A DNA stretch of 64,000 bases, from contig JAEWIS010000038.1 of NCBI GenBank assembly GCA_023386955.1, positions 1 to 64,000 on the forward strand, given 5' to 3'. Position numbers and translations under genes: made by a program. Each line of letters starts with the position of its first letter. Within the stretch, counting starts at the first letter, position 1. Below the pieces are notes generated by a model. It searched no databases, was not told where the DNA came from, and worked only from the letters and a program-made list of their open reading frames with translations. Positions 25,644-34,079 of this stretch are shown one piece after another. This DNA is from Bacillota bacterium. GTDB lineage: Bacteria; Bacillota; Bacilli; Paenibacillales; NBRC-103111.

Positions 25644-26660
25644 CTATTGATGGTATACCACCATAATGCCGTTCTCCTCCAGCTCCCGCAGAAGGGCTGG
25701 TGTGGTATCGAATTTGCCCTTATTCTTAAGCAGAAAAAAATGCCACACTACTCCCTTTACTTGACCGGAGCGGATCAATTCCGCATCCTTTTTGATTTGA
25801 AGCTCGGTATCCGCTTTATTCACTGTATATTTCGCTTCGTGGGCGAAGCCGTCCGCATCCAGAACATCAATGAAACGCTCCCCGTATGAAGTAGAAAATT
25901 TCTCTTTCGACGCATGAAGCAATTGCTGGAGGTATGCCTTAGCCTGCGCTTCGGTGCGGATGTCAACAGGCTGTGCTTCCCCGGGCAGCAATTGCTGCAA
26001 TGCTCTGGAAGCATCCTCCGGCGTCGCAAACCGGCTTTTCAGCTTGGAGGCATAGGTGGTCACCAGCTCCACCGTCCGCAGAAATTCCACCGGATCGGCT
26101 ACATAAGCCGCTGCCCCCTCCTGCATTCGTCTGCCCTGGGGAGCCATAATATTCTGGACCCATGATGCCCACTCCCGGGACCAATCCGCCCGCACCTCTC
26201 CCTCCAGAACACGGTTAAAATAGGCACCTTCGCCGGATATATAACCCCCCAATCCTTGTGAGGAGCGGAGCAGCTTCCTGCCGGAAAGGGATTGTCCTGT
26301 TACTTTAAGCTCCGGCAGTGCAATCCCTGCTTGGCGGAAGCCGCCCAGGGAAGCGCGAAGCCATCCTAAACCCTCGGAGACCATCCCTGCATACACGTCA
26401 TCCATATCCTGATACACAAATGTTCCGGTGACCGCATCCTTGTGGGAATCCTTCCAAACATACGCGGACCGCTCCGACCACTCGTAGGCGGATTGGAGCA
26501 AATCTCCTTTTTGGTAAGTCAAGAATCCGAGTCCCAGCATTGCCAGCGTGAACCAGAACACCACCGGCATCAGCAGAGTGGATTCGATATGAAAGCTGCC
26601 GGCTTCACTCCGGCAAAACCGGCGTATACGAATTACGGGAAAACCCCTGGGGGTTGTCAC
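25644..26660 (-). CDS. TadE/TadF-like pseudopilin
   Basis: 338 residues; a basic N-terminus, then the helix EAGSFHIESTLLMPVVFWFTLA with the Glu of a pseudopilin, and a long extracytoplasmic domain. The start is GTG 26660, whose bases overlap the Flp TGA stop (GTGA), with no separate ribosome binding site. C-terminal ~40 residues (VKGVVWHFFLLKNKGKF...) may form a distinct small domain. Part of the Tad operon. Confidence 0.75.
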   Translation of the reverse strand: MTTPRGFPVIRIRRFCRSEAGSFHIESTLLMPVVFWFTLAMLGLGFLTYQKGDLLQSAYEWSERSAYVWKDSHKDAVTGTFVYQDMDDVYAGMVSEGLGWLRASLGGFRQAGIALPELKVTGQSLSGRKLLRSSQGLGGYISGEGAYFNRVLEGEVRADWSREWASWVQNIMAPQGRRMQEGAAAYVADPVEFLRTVELVTTYASKLKSRFATPEDASRALQQLLPGEAQPVDIRTEAQAKAYLQQLLHASKEKFSTSYGERFIDVLDADGFAHEAKYTVNKADTELQIKKDAELIRSGQVKGVVWHFFLLKNKGKFDTTPALLRELEENGIMVVYHQ

Positions 26661-26867
26661 GGCGACGGCGTATTGGGGACAATTGTTTTAGTATTTTGGA
26701 TATCCGTATTCGTCTCGGTAAACAGCCGGTTTACCCAAGAAACAATCCATTTGCGGAAAGCAATCGCAATGATTACGATAATGGCCAGAATCAACAACAT
26801 TTCCAGCGTGCCCAAACCTTTCCTCATTGTTCCAAAACCGTTTTATATGAATCCATCCCTTTTTCAT
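26657..26867 (-). CDS. flp: Flp1-type pilin, apparent +1 frameshift near codon 16
   Basis: Major pilin candidate of the Tad system. AGGAGG at 26875-26880 sits 7 bases before ATG 26867, which reads MKKGWIHIKRFWNNEE; the pilin helix GLGTLEMLLILAIIVIIAIA lies in the next frame from 26827 down to TGA 26657. The frames join if one A is skipped in GGAAAGG (plus-strand TTT 26819-26821), giving a 69-residue protein with the cleavage context EEGLGTLE. As sequenced, translation from the good start ends out of frame, and only a weakly initiated ATG 26827 (MRKGLGTLE) gives the pilin. Sequencing indel, phase variation or decay are all possible. Confidence 0.75.
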
Positions 26868-26888
26868 CCGGAACCCTCCTTAAAGTAG

Positions 26889-27638
26889 TTATTGCATGGA
26901 TAAAACCGCAGGGGCGGCGACAATCAGCATAACCGTGCAAAACAGCAGCACCATGGGAAACACCATCTTGGCAGAGGCTTCCTCTCCGATCGTCCGGGCT
27001 GCCGCCTTCCGCCGCTCCCACAGGGTATGGGACAGCTCCTCCAGAGAATAGGCGAAGTCGCTGCCTCCCCGTTTGAAATTCATCAGCACATTGGTGGAAA
27101 ACATGGATACCTCCAGCACACCGCAGGACCTACTGAACTCCTCCATAGCGATGATGAAGGGCCGGTTGTCCTTAAGGGCCCGGGACAGCTTGACCCATTC
27201 CTTATATAAAGGATGGGACTCGTCCGCTTGCTGGCAGGAGCGGTGGATCGCTTGGTGCAGCGTTTCGCCAGCGTGGAGCAGCAGGGTGATTTTATTCAGC
27301 AGCTCAGGCAGCTCCAGCACGATTCTCCGCCGTTTATGCTTCACCTGGTTGTCCAGGGACTTCACCCTAAAGATCACAAAAAACACCATCAACAAGAGGC
27401 AAAACGGGATCATAATTGCGCCGCTGGCCACGCTTAGTACCACCGATAAAACAGCTAATCCCAGCAGATGCACTACGGTTTCCGCCGTAAAGCTGCGGCA
27501 AGCCTCCGCTGCCCGGTTGGCTCCATGCAAGGCCGCCATCCGCACATGAATCATTTCGAATAATAAGGGCCACCGTTCATAAATCCGCAGCCTCTCCAAC
27601 CCGTCGCGTATCCGAGCTTGCAAATTCCAGACCTTCAC
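26889..27638 (-). CDS. tadC: TadC-like membrane protein
   Basis: 249 residues, type II secretion F domain: two N-terminal helices (LGLAVLSVVLSVAS..., PFCLLLMVFFVIF), cytoplasmic helical domain with LPELLNKITLLLHAGETLHQAI and a last membrane helix at the C-terminus. The longer frame to 27764 lies inside tadB; GTG 27638 behind GGAGATGAAGCT overlaps the tadB stop as GTGA. Works with TadB as platform for the TadA ATPase. Confidence 0.9.
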   Translation of the reverse strand: MKVWNLQARIRDGLERLRIYERWPLLFEMIHVRMAALHGANRAAEACRSFTAETVVHLLGLAVLSVVLSVASGAIMIPFCLLLMVFFVIFRVKSLDNQVKHKRRRIVLELPELLNKITLLLHAGETLHQAIHRSCQQADESHPLYKEWVKLSRALKDNRPFIIAMEEFSRSCGVLEVSMFSTNVLMNFKRGGSDFAYSLEELSHTLWERRKAAARTIGEEASAKMVFPMVLLFCTVMLIVAAPAVLSMQ

Positions 27639-28456
27639 AGCTTCATCTCCATTAGCTTCCCGGTCAGCCACCAGCACAGAAGCATGATGGCCAGACCGGC
27701 GGTCATGATGACTGCACCGGCAGCATTGCCGTACAGCGGCTCCATATAATCCGGCGAGCTCCAATATAACAGGCCAATCACTCCAAGAGGGGCGGCACCG
27801 AGAATTCTCGACTCAAAACGCCGCTGCGCCAATTGCACGGCGATTTCCTGCTGGATTTCCATTTTGTCGCCGATCATCTGGGAGGTCCGCCGCATCACAT
27901 CCGCCATATTGCCGCCGGTGCGTTTGGCTGTGACGAACACATCCAGAAACTGCGTCAGCTCCTCCAGTCCGGAGCGGCGGCAAAAATCCTCCAACGCCCT
28001 TTCAATAGCCTCCCCGTTGGCAATCCTCCGGCTGATCCGGTGAAACTCCACAACAATGAAGGTTTGGGGATGGTTATACAAAAACCCCAGGTCGACAGCG
28101 GCAGCTGCAAAGGCATTCTCGATGGATCTGCCTGCAGTAAGTGAGGTCACCAGCGCATGAAGCCCCTGATTGAATTGCAGACGCAGCTCGTTCATTTGTT
28201 TCTGTATACGCATCCTGCGGTATTGTCCGGGAATCCCCCATGCGGCAAAAGCCAGCATCAGCCCGGCGGCGATAGAATGATAGAAGAGATAGCCGATGCT
28301 GAAGCATGCCACTCCCCCAACTGCGAAGCATATCGCGTATTCGGCAACCGACAGCCGGTATTCAGTGTAGAGGGTGCCTTCCGCAGGACTGCTCCATCTT
28401 TGCCTTGCGGACCTGACTTTAGGTCTTCCTTTAGGTTTGGCGAAGGGCAATTTCAT
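27635..28456 (-). CDS. tadB: TadB-like membrane protein
   Basis: 273 residues with a basic N-terminal ~35 residues, membrane helices near 45-90 and at the C-terminus, and the T2SSF signature LHALVTSLTAGRSIENAF and VTAKRTGGNMADVMRRTSQMI. ATG 28456 follows AGGAGGGGG and overlaps the tadA stop (ATGA). The frame opens 28 codons further upstream but that part lies in tadA. Confidence 0.92.
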   Translation of the reverse strand: MKLPFAKPKGRPKVRSARQRWSSPAEGTLYTEYRLSVAEYAICFAVGGVACFSIGYLFYHSIAAGLMLAFAAWGIPGQYRRMRIQKQMNELRLQFNQGLHALVTSLTAGRSIENAFAAAAVDLGFLYNHPQTFIVVEFHRISRRIANGEAIERALEDFCRRSGLEELTQFLDVFVTAKRTGGNMADVMRRTSQMIGDKMEIQQEIAVQLAQRRFESRILGAAPLGVIGLLYWSSPDYMEPLYGNAAGAVIMTAGLAIMLLCWWLTGKLMEMKL

Positions 28457-29715
28457 GCTGTCCCCCTCCTGTCCGGCGGGGCCTCCAGCCCGGAATCCCG
28501 GAGCTTTTGCCGGTTGGCCAGCACATGACCGGTAGGACAAAGGGCTCCCTGTATTTTTTTATGTATCGAGCTGTCAGCGTCTGTGCATGGCGATTCCTGA
28601 AACAGGAACAAAGGAACAGTCTCTATATTTTCCCCTTCGATTCCCACCACCTCGGAGATCTCCACCACCCGCCTGCTGCCGTCGCGCATCCGGCTGAGAT
28701 GAACAAGAAGATCCAGAGCTGAAGCAATCTGGCTGCGGATGACCTGCACAGGCAGGGATGCCCCCATCAGCACCATGGTTTCCAGGCGGCTTAGCATATC
28801 CTTGCTGGAATTGCTGTGCCCGGTGCTTAAGGAGCCGTCATGGCCCGTGTTCATGGCCTGAAGCATCTCCAGTGCTTCACCGCCTCTCACCTCACCCACG
28901 ATAATCCGGTTGGGACGCATCCGCAGCGAGGCACGGATCAGGTCCCGTATGCCGATCTGCCCCTTACCCTCTGTGTTGGCATTGCGCGTCTCCAGGGAAA
29001 CCAGATTCTCTACCTGCCTGATCTGCAGCTCAGCCGAATCTTCGATAGTAATGATCCGTTCATCCTTTGGAATCCATCCCGACAAAGCATTCAGGAAGGT
29101 AGTTTTGCCCGACCCGGTGCCGCCGCTGATAAAAATATTGTATTTGGCCTGGACGGCCAGTCTCAGGAGGTCGGCAGCTTCTGCAGAAATGGATGCTCTG
29201 TTCACTAGTTCCTCCATGGTCAACGGACGGCTGGGAAACTTGCGGATGGTAAGCGTCGGTCCCTTAAGCGCAACCGGAGGCAGCACCACATGCACCCGCG
29301 AGCCGTCTGGCAGCCGGGCATCCACAATGGGCTGGCTTTCGTTCACCGTCCGGTTTACCTTGGAGACTATGGACTGGATCATATCCTCCAGTCTGGCCGG
29401 CTCATCGAAGCCTCCCGTAAAGGGATGGATTCTCCCGTCTTGCTCATAGAAAATTTCCGTATGGCTGTTCACCATAATTTCCGTAACGGCGGGATCATCC
29501 AACAGCGGCTGCAAAATGTCCAATCCCCGGAATGAAGAGAATACTTTACGGATCAGCCGGTTTTTCTTCCGGAAGTGAAGAGGAAGCTCTTGGGGCAAGG
29601 CAAAAACCGCTTCTTCAATACGCTTCATCAAAAGCTCGTCGGACAGACTCTGGGAATAGTCTATGCTTGAGCCTACCTCCTGCCGCAGCCTGCGGAATAT
29701 GGCCTCCTCATCCAT
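28453..29715 (-). CDS. tadA: TadA/CpaF secretion ATPase
   Basis: About 420 residues. An N-terminal helical domain, VTEIMVNSHTEIFYEQDG, then Walker A ISGGTGSGKTTFLNAL, Walker B IIVGEVRGGEALEML, and the TGHDGSLSTGHSNSS histidine box of TadA/VirB11 ATPases. Hexameric motor for pilus assembly at the inner face of the membrane. ATG 29715 or GTG 29727 could be the start; both overlap the end of the cpaE-like gene. Confidence 0.93.
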   Translation of the reverse strand: MDEEAIFRRLRQEVGSSIDYSQSLSDELLMKRIEEAVFALPQELPLHFRKKNRLIRKVFSSFRGLDILQPLLDDPAVTEIMVNSHTEIFYEQDGRIHPFTGGFDEPARLEDMIQSIVSKVNRTVNESQPIVDARLPDGSRVHVVLPPVALKGPTLTIRKFPSRPLTMEELVNRASISAEAADLLRLAVQAKYNIFISGGTGSGKTTFLNALSGWIPKDERIITIEDSAELQIRQVENLVSLETRNANTEGKGQIGIRDLIRASLRMRPNRIIVGEVRGGEALEMLQAMNTGHDGSLSTGHSNSSKDMLSRLETMVLMGASLPVQVIRSQIASALDLLVHLSRMRDGSRRVVEISEVVGIEGENIETVPLFLFQESPCTDADSSIHKKIQGALCPTGHVLANRQKLRDSGLEAPPDRRGTA

Positions 29716-30835
29716 AGCTCTTGGCACCTGCCCATCCTGCTGGGGACTGGATTACAGACAGAAGCCATTTCTGCAGGCGCTGCTCATATGCCGTGGAGGT
29801 CTCCAAGTGGCGGCAATCACGGAGAAACAGCCAATCCTCCTGATGTGGCAGAACCTCCTCGATCTGGATAGCGCCGCCCTGCAAGTCCTGAGGCTGCCCG
29901 CCGCTCATGTTCAGAATGACCGACAACCTGTCCTTGAGCACCGGCATCTCTTCCAGCAGCCTGGGAAGCTGACGTTCCGCTTTCTCCCTGGCTATGCAGT
30001 GGTCAGGGATGAGCCAAGCGATCCGGTGGCAAGCAGACAACGCACCCCATATACGGGGATGAAAACTGCTGTCCAAATCCACGATAATGAGGTTCACACC
30101 CACAGTTTGCGAGGCAAGGCGGATTAGCTTGCGGGCATCCTCCTGTCCCATTTCCTCCAGATCATCCAGGTTGGAGGCACCCGGCAGGAATCTGACCCTG
30201 CGGCCTGCATCCTCCGACAGCTCCGGTCCTAACCCCTGCTGACCTTCCTCCGTTCCGCCCGCCACCCGGTACATCACCTTCCCAAAGCGATCCTCGTTGC
30301 CCGGGACTCTCCAGCACAGGGACGGGATGCTCTCCAGGGTCAGCACCAAGGGATGAAACCCCATCCGGCTGAGCAATCCTGCAGCAGTGTAAGCAAAAAC
30401 CGTTTTGCCCGCTCCCCCTGTGGAAGAATATACGCCCAGAACAAAGGTTTCTTCCCCGCCAGCTTCCCTCCGCCCCCTGGTGCCGGATTGTTTGTCCGCC
30501 AAGTGTAGGATGGTATCCAACAGACGGTTCAGAGGCTGATACTTATCCAGCATCGCCGCTTCCTGGGACCCGGTGGTGGTTTCTTCCTCTCCCAGAAGCA
30601 CAATGGGACATTCCTTCTGCTGCAAGAGCGCCTGCCAGCCGGCTGCAGAGTTGCCTGTGTCCAGGAGCAGCACCTCCGGCTTGTCCTTCTCGGCCAACAT
30701 TTTCCGGCAATAGTCCACACTGGTGTACCAGACCATATGCACCAGCGTCCGGTATTCGGACAATCGCACATAGGCAAGCAGCCGTTCCGTGTATTCCTTG
30801 TCCAGCGACAGAAGGCCCACAGCACATTTTTTCAA
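29708..30835 (-). CDS. cpaE: CpaE/TadZ-like protein
   Basis: 375 residues. Residues 1-110 resemble an atypical receiver-like domain (EVLLLDTGN); 130-375 is a ParA/MinD ATPase with deviant Walker A GVYSSTGGAGKT (Lys 144) and Walker B IIVDLDSSF. In other Tad systems this protein localises the machinery. TTG start behind GGGAGGTG. A terminator-like hairpin separates it from the kinase gene upstream; it overlaps tadA downstream. Confidence 0.85.
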   Translation of the reverse strand: MKKCAVGLLSLDKEYTERLLAYVRLSEYRTLVHMVWYTSVDYCRKMLAEKDKPEVLLLDTGNSAAGWQALLQQKECPIVLLGEEETTTGSQEAAMLDKYQPLNRLLDTILHLADKQSGTRGRREAGGEETFVLGVYSSTGGAGKTVFAYTAAGLLSRMGFHPLVLTLESIPSLCWRVPGNEDRFGKVMYRVAGGTEEGQQGLGPELSEDAGRRVRFLPGASNLDDLEEMGQEDARKLIRLASQTVGVNLIIVDLDSSFHPRIWGALSACHRIAWLIPDHCIAREKAERQLPRLLEEMPVLKDRLSVILNMSGGQPQDLQGGAIQIEEVLPHQEDWLFLRDCRHLETSTAYEQRLQKWLLSVIQSPAGWAGAKSYG

Positions 30836-30872
30836 ATGCTACACCTCCCGTGAAAACTTGTCCGGACAGCAC

Positions 30873-30914
30873 AAAAAAAACACTGCCGGCGTAAAAAACC
30901 AAACGCCAGCGGTG
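30873..30914 (-). terminator. Terminator between kinase gene and tad genes
   Basis: CACTGCCGGCGT (30881-30892) pairs with ACGCCAGCGGTG (30903-30914) with one mismatch; on the minus strand a run of eight T follows. It lies about 40 bp before the cpaE-like start, so it limits read-through from the kinase into the pilus genes. Confidence 0.8.
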
Positions 30915-31006
30915 CTTCCGCATCTCGTTATGTATTAGGTTATTACGAGTATATAGCACAAAGACACAGGAATGCAACCCCTTTTTTTCCAGCTGTTCGG
31001 TGGCGC

Positions 31007-32671
31007 TTAGCGGTGCTGCTTACTCCCAGTTCGGAGCCGCCGCCATAAGGACTTCCGTTGGCCGGGATGGCCGCATTGGTCGAGAATCATCCCGGTAATG
31101 GGCGATAATGCCGCGCTTATCACCGATTGAACAGCAGGCTGGTCCGCAAGCAGCTTCCCTTGCCAGAGTGCAGCCAACACGGTTGGTGACGCAATTTCGG
31201 GGATTTGGCAGAGCGGCCGACCTGGCAAGGACTCCAGCCATTCCTGCTGGCCCTTGAAGCTGACCGCTTTGTTGGCGATAATCTCCACCTTGCAGCTCTT
31301 CTGCTTCAGCTTATCCAGCCAACTCCAATTCCGTGCGGCTTCTCCTCTACTCAGCTGCAAGGGGGATGGACCGCAAACAAGAAGGATAAGATCGGCTTGC
31401 GCCAGCACAGCGTCATGGGCAGGGTTGGTCCATGCGGACCCGATGTCCAGAATAGCCACCGGCCGGTTAAGCCGCTCCATGAGCTTTTCTGCACAGTCGC
31501 TATCCCACTTTTCCAGCGGACGGTCAGGGGCAAGCGGCGCCCATTCCGAATGCCCGGCAGTCCATGGTTTACCCGCATCTCCGCTATCTGTTCCGAAACA
31601 AACGGCTTCCGTCCAATACCGGTATCCCTTGGGCATATGCCGGTCACCCAGCAAAACGTGGTACAGATCGGGAGCTGCTCCCGGCAATTCCAGCAGGGTG
31701 TGGGGCAGGGCCAGGGCATGCAGGCAGCGCGCCAACGCCATAGCCACAAAAGTAGCTCCGCTGCCGACGGTTAATCCGCCCACCACGATCCGCATAACAG
31801 GTGGGTGTACCGTCTTTGCCACAGTCATTCCTTGTGCCAGCTGCTGGTTTATCTCTGTTACCGGAGCACCCGGCGTCCGTATCGCGCGCAGTGCCGCCTC
31901 CACCTCACCCGCCCGCTGGAAACGCTTGGCCGGCTCATCCTCCAGAAGCTTGGCGATAAGCGCCTTAGCCTGTGGCGGCACCTCATCCGGGAGTTCACCC
32001 CGGATTCCATCCTTTAGCTGACCGTTTCCCCCCTCCAGCAGAAAATGCAGCACCGCCCCAAGCGCATACAAGTCCGTGCGGGCGTCCGTCTGCCGGCCCA
32101 CCAGCTGCTCAGGTGAGGCAAAACCAAAGGTCCCCAGGCGGACGGTATCCGCATCGGCTCCTTGGCTGTAATGCCGGGCTGTGCCAAAATCAATAAGCCG
32201 GACCCGCCCGTTCCCGTCCAGCATCACATTGGAGGGCTTCAAGTCCCGGTGGATAATGGGAACTGGCCGCTCCTCATGCAAATAAGCCAGCACCTGGCAT
32301 AATTCCATGCCGATACCCGCCGTTTGTGTCCAGCTTAATGGCCTCTCCTGCCGCAGAAGCTGGAGCAGCGTTTGGCCCTGGATAAATTCCATGACCAGAT
32401 AACAGACACCATGGGCATTCGCCGGGATAAAATCCGTAACGGCAGCCAAGCCGGGATGGCTGCATTCCGCCAGCATCCTGGCTTCCTTGGCCAAAAGCTC
32501 ACGTTGGGCCGGGCCCGGTCTCAGCTCCTTGACGGCCCATTTTTTGCCGGGAAGCCGTTCGTCTTCGGCCAGATACACCCGTCCCATGCCGCCTTGGCCC
32601 AGCAGCCCGAGAATCCGGTAGCGGTTCTCCAACAGTCTGCCAGCTTGCAAAAATCCGGAGGTTTCCTTCAC
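31007..32671 (-). CDS. Ser/Thr protein kinase with degenerate ParA-like C-terminal domain
   Basis: 554 residues. Residues 15-265 are a Hanks-type kinase: GQGGMGRVY (25-33), Lys 48 in AVKEL, HRDLKPSN (141-148), DFG (161-163), SPEQ. No transmembrane helix or PASTA repeats. Residues 290-554 look like a CpaE/ParA fold: MRIVVGGLTVGSGATFVAMAL in the P-loop position lacks the Lys (GSGAT), and AILDIGSAW and LILLVCGPSPLQLS match Walker B and later strands. GTG start behind GAGGGGTGGG. First gene of the Tad locus, whose last gene encodes an FHA protein; a phosphorylation link is inferred. Confidence 0.88.
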   Translation of the reverse strand: MKETSGFLQAGRLLENRYRILGLLGQGGMGRVYLAEDERLPGKKWAVKELRPGPAQRELLAKEARMLAECSHPGLAAVTDFIPANAHGVCYLVMEFIQGQTLLQLLRQERPLSWTQTAGIGMELCQVLAYLHEERPVPIIHRDLKPSNVMLDGNGRVRLIDFGTARHYSQGADADTVRLGTFGFASPEQLVGRQTDARTDLYALGAVLHFLLEGGNGQLKDGIRGELPDEVPPQAKALIAKLLEDEPAKRFQRAGEVEAALRAIRTPGAPVTEINQQLAQGMTVAKTVHPPVMRIVVGGLTVGSGATFVAMALARCLHALALPHTLLELPGAAPDLYHVLLGDRHMPKGYRYWTEAVCFGTDSGDAGKPWTAGHSEWAPLAPDRPLEKWDSDCAEKLMERLNRPVAILDIGSAWTNPAHDAVLAQADLILLVCGPSPLQLSRGEAARNWSWLDKLKQKSCKVEIIANKAVSFKGQQEWLESLPGRPLCQIPEIASPTVLAALWQGKLLADQPAVQSVISAALSPITGMILDQCGHPGQRKSLWRRLRTGSKQHR

Positions 32672-32705
32672 TGTCCCACCCCTCGCAAAAATGGTAATGG
32701 TCCTG

Positions 32706-32735
32706 ATTATAGCCTTCCTTGGAGCAAATTGGCAA
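32706..32735 (-). promoter_or_regulatory. Promoter of the kinase/Tad locus
   Basis: Minus strand TTGCCA (32730-32735), 18-bp spacer, TATAAT (32706-32711), about 35 bp upstream of the GTG start. Confidence 0.65.
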
Positions 32736-32782
32736 CGACAATTTTGGTCGAGTCCTCCACCACCGTTATCACTCTACATTCC

Positions 32783-32968
32783 CTAACGGAACTCAGAGAC
32801 TCTTAGACGCCAATTTCTGATTACTCAGCATCCTAACGGAACTCAGAAGCTCTTAGAGGGCAATAAGCAGCTACTTCCCCCAGAAAACAGCATCTAACAG
32901 TCGCATAGATCCGTTAACGTGCAATTTCCGCAGATTTTTTGCTTCTAAGTGCTTCTTAGTTCCGCTAC
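32783..32968. repeat. 50-nt TAACGGAACT repeat, two forward and two reverse units
   Basis: Forward 24-nt cores at 32783-32806 and 32833-32856 (CTAACGGAACTCAGA...TTAG), exactly 50 apart; reverse cores at 32894-32917 and 32945-32968. Together they form a large imperfect palindrome in the 519-bp gap 32672-33190. The remaining part of the gap (32970-33145) is AT-rich or C-rich sequence without a visible gene. Confidence 0.8.
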
Positions 32969-33147
32969 AGCAGCCGCACCGCCCTCCTCCCTCCTATATT
33001 CCACTAACACCCACACCCCATACCACACCAGATCACTAACATGATGCCCACTCTGCGCCAGACCCCACTAATCAGCTTCTCCCTCTGCAATCCATAAAAC
33101 AATAAATTAATGAAATTTATATTTAATTACGTTAATTATAAACCAAA

Positions 33148-33183
33148 TAAAAAGCCTGCAGCCGGCCCATACCTTCTGCAAGC
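33148..33183 (-). terminator. Terminator of ylmA
   Basis: GCCTGCAG (33154-33161) pairs with CTGCAAGC (33176-33183) with one mismatch; followed by TTTTT on the minus strand, just after the ylmA stop. Confidence 0.7.
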
Positions 33184-33190
33184 TCTGCTA

Positions 33191-33964
33191 TTATAATGCC
33201 TTGACCCATGGACGCCCATGGCTCCATTCTATATCCACTTCCAGATCGTATGCCCGTTTCAGCAAATCAGGCGTCAGCACCTCTTTTTTGGGACCTGCGG
33301 CTACCAGCTGGCCGTTTTCGATCAGAGCCACATGGGTGAAGGCCGGGATAATCTCCTCCAAATGATGCGTCACATAAACCATCATCCGTGAGGATGACCC
33401 CTCCGCACCCAATTCCCCGATATCCTGCAGCAGCTTCTCTCGCTCGTACAGGTCAAGCCCCGAGCACATCTCGTCCATTACCAGAAGCGCCGGATTAGCC
33501 ATCAAGGCCCGGGCCAGCACCACTTTTTTTCGTTCGCCCTGGGAAAGCGTACCGAAGGGTTGGTCCTTCAGATGGTGCAGCCGCACCCGCCTGAGGAGCT
33601 CCTCCGCCTTTTCGATTACCGCCGGATCAATGGTCTGGTAGAACCGCAGAAAGGCGTATTCACCTGTGGCCACCACCTCCCATACCGGGTCCTTCAAGGC
33701 CAAACGCTCAATCAAAGATTGGCTGATATAGCCGATTTCCTTACGGACCTCCCGGATATCCACCTGTCCGTAGCGATGGCCCAGCACCTGGACCTTGCCC
33801 GAGCTGGGGAATTGATACCCCGTCATCAGCTCCAGCAGCGTGGTTTTCCCTGAGCCGTTGCGGCCAAGAATGACCCAATGCTGCCCTTTTTCCATAACAA
33901 GATTGATATTGTCCAGTATGGTCCGTTTATTGCGGATAAATGTGATTTCTTCCATCCTGATCAT
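33191..33964 (-). CDS. ylmA: ABC transporter ATP-binding protein, YlmA type
   Basis: 257 residues, single cassette: Walker A LGRNGSGKTT, Q-loop YISQSL, signature LSQGERKKVVLARAL, Walker B LLVMDEMCSGLD, and switch His in VTHHLEE. The GLDLYEREKLL region and overall length match B. subtilis YlmA, a ModF-like orphan ATPase. AGGAG lies 7 bases before ATG 33964. There is no partner permease nearby, so it may not be a transporter at all. Confidence 0.87.
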   Translation of the reverse strand: MIRMEEITFIRNKRTILDNINLVMEKGQHWVILGRNGSGKTTLLELMTGYQFPSSGKVQVLGHRYGQVDIREVRKEIGYISQSLIERLALKDPVWEVVATGEYAFLRFYQTIDPAVIEKAEELLRRVRLHHLKDQPFGTLSQGERKKVVLARALMANPALLVMDEMCSGLDLYEREKLLQDIGELGAEGSSSRMMVYVTHHLEEIIPAFTHVALIENGQLVAAGPKKEVLTPDLLKRAYDLEVDIEWSHGRPWVKAL

Positions 33965-33980
33965 AGTTGTTCTCCTCTCT

Positions 33981-34079
33981 TTCTCTCAAACTTGGTCCTT
34001 GCCGCAGGCTGGATAAGTTTCGAGAGCCTCGAATTTGGCAAAGCCAAATTGAGGGCCATTTTCTCTCAAACTTGGTCCT
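33981..34079. repeat. 19-bp direct repeats flanking a perfect hairpin
   Basis: TTCTCTCAAACTTGGTCCT occurs at 33981-33999 and 34061-34079, exactly 80 bp apart. Between them lies the perfect hairpin AATTTGGC-aaa-GCCAAATT (34032-34050). The second copy runs into the TAG stop of the upstream gene. It fills the 113-bp gap between that gene and ylmA. Tandem duplication or insertion with long target duplication cannot be distinguished. Confidence 0.7.

Noticed and set aside
26824..27021. 65-codon frame ending MDSYKTVLEQ before flp
   Set aside because: Lies mostly inside tadC in another frame; the real flp start with AGGAGG is better explained by ATG 26867.
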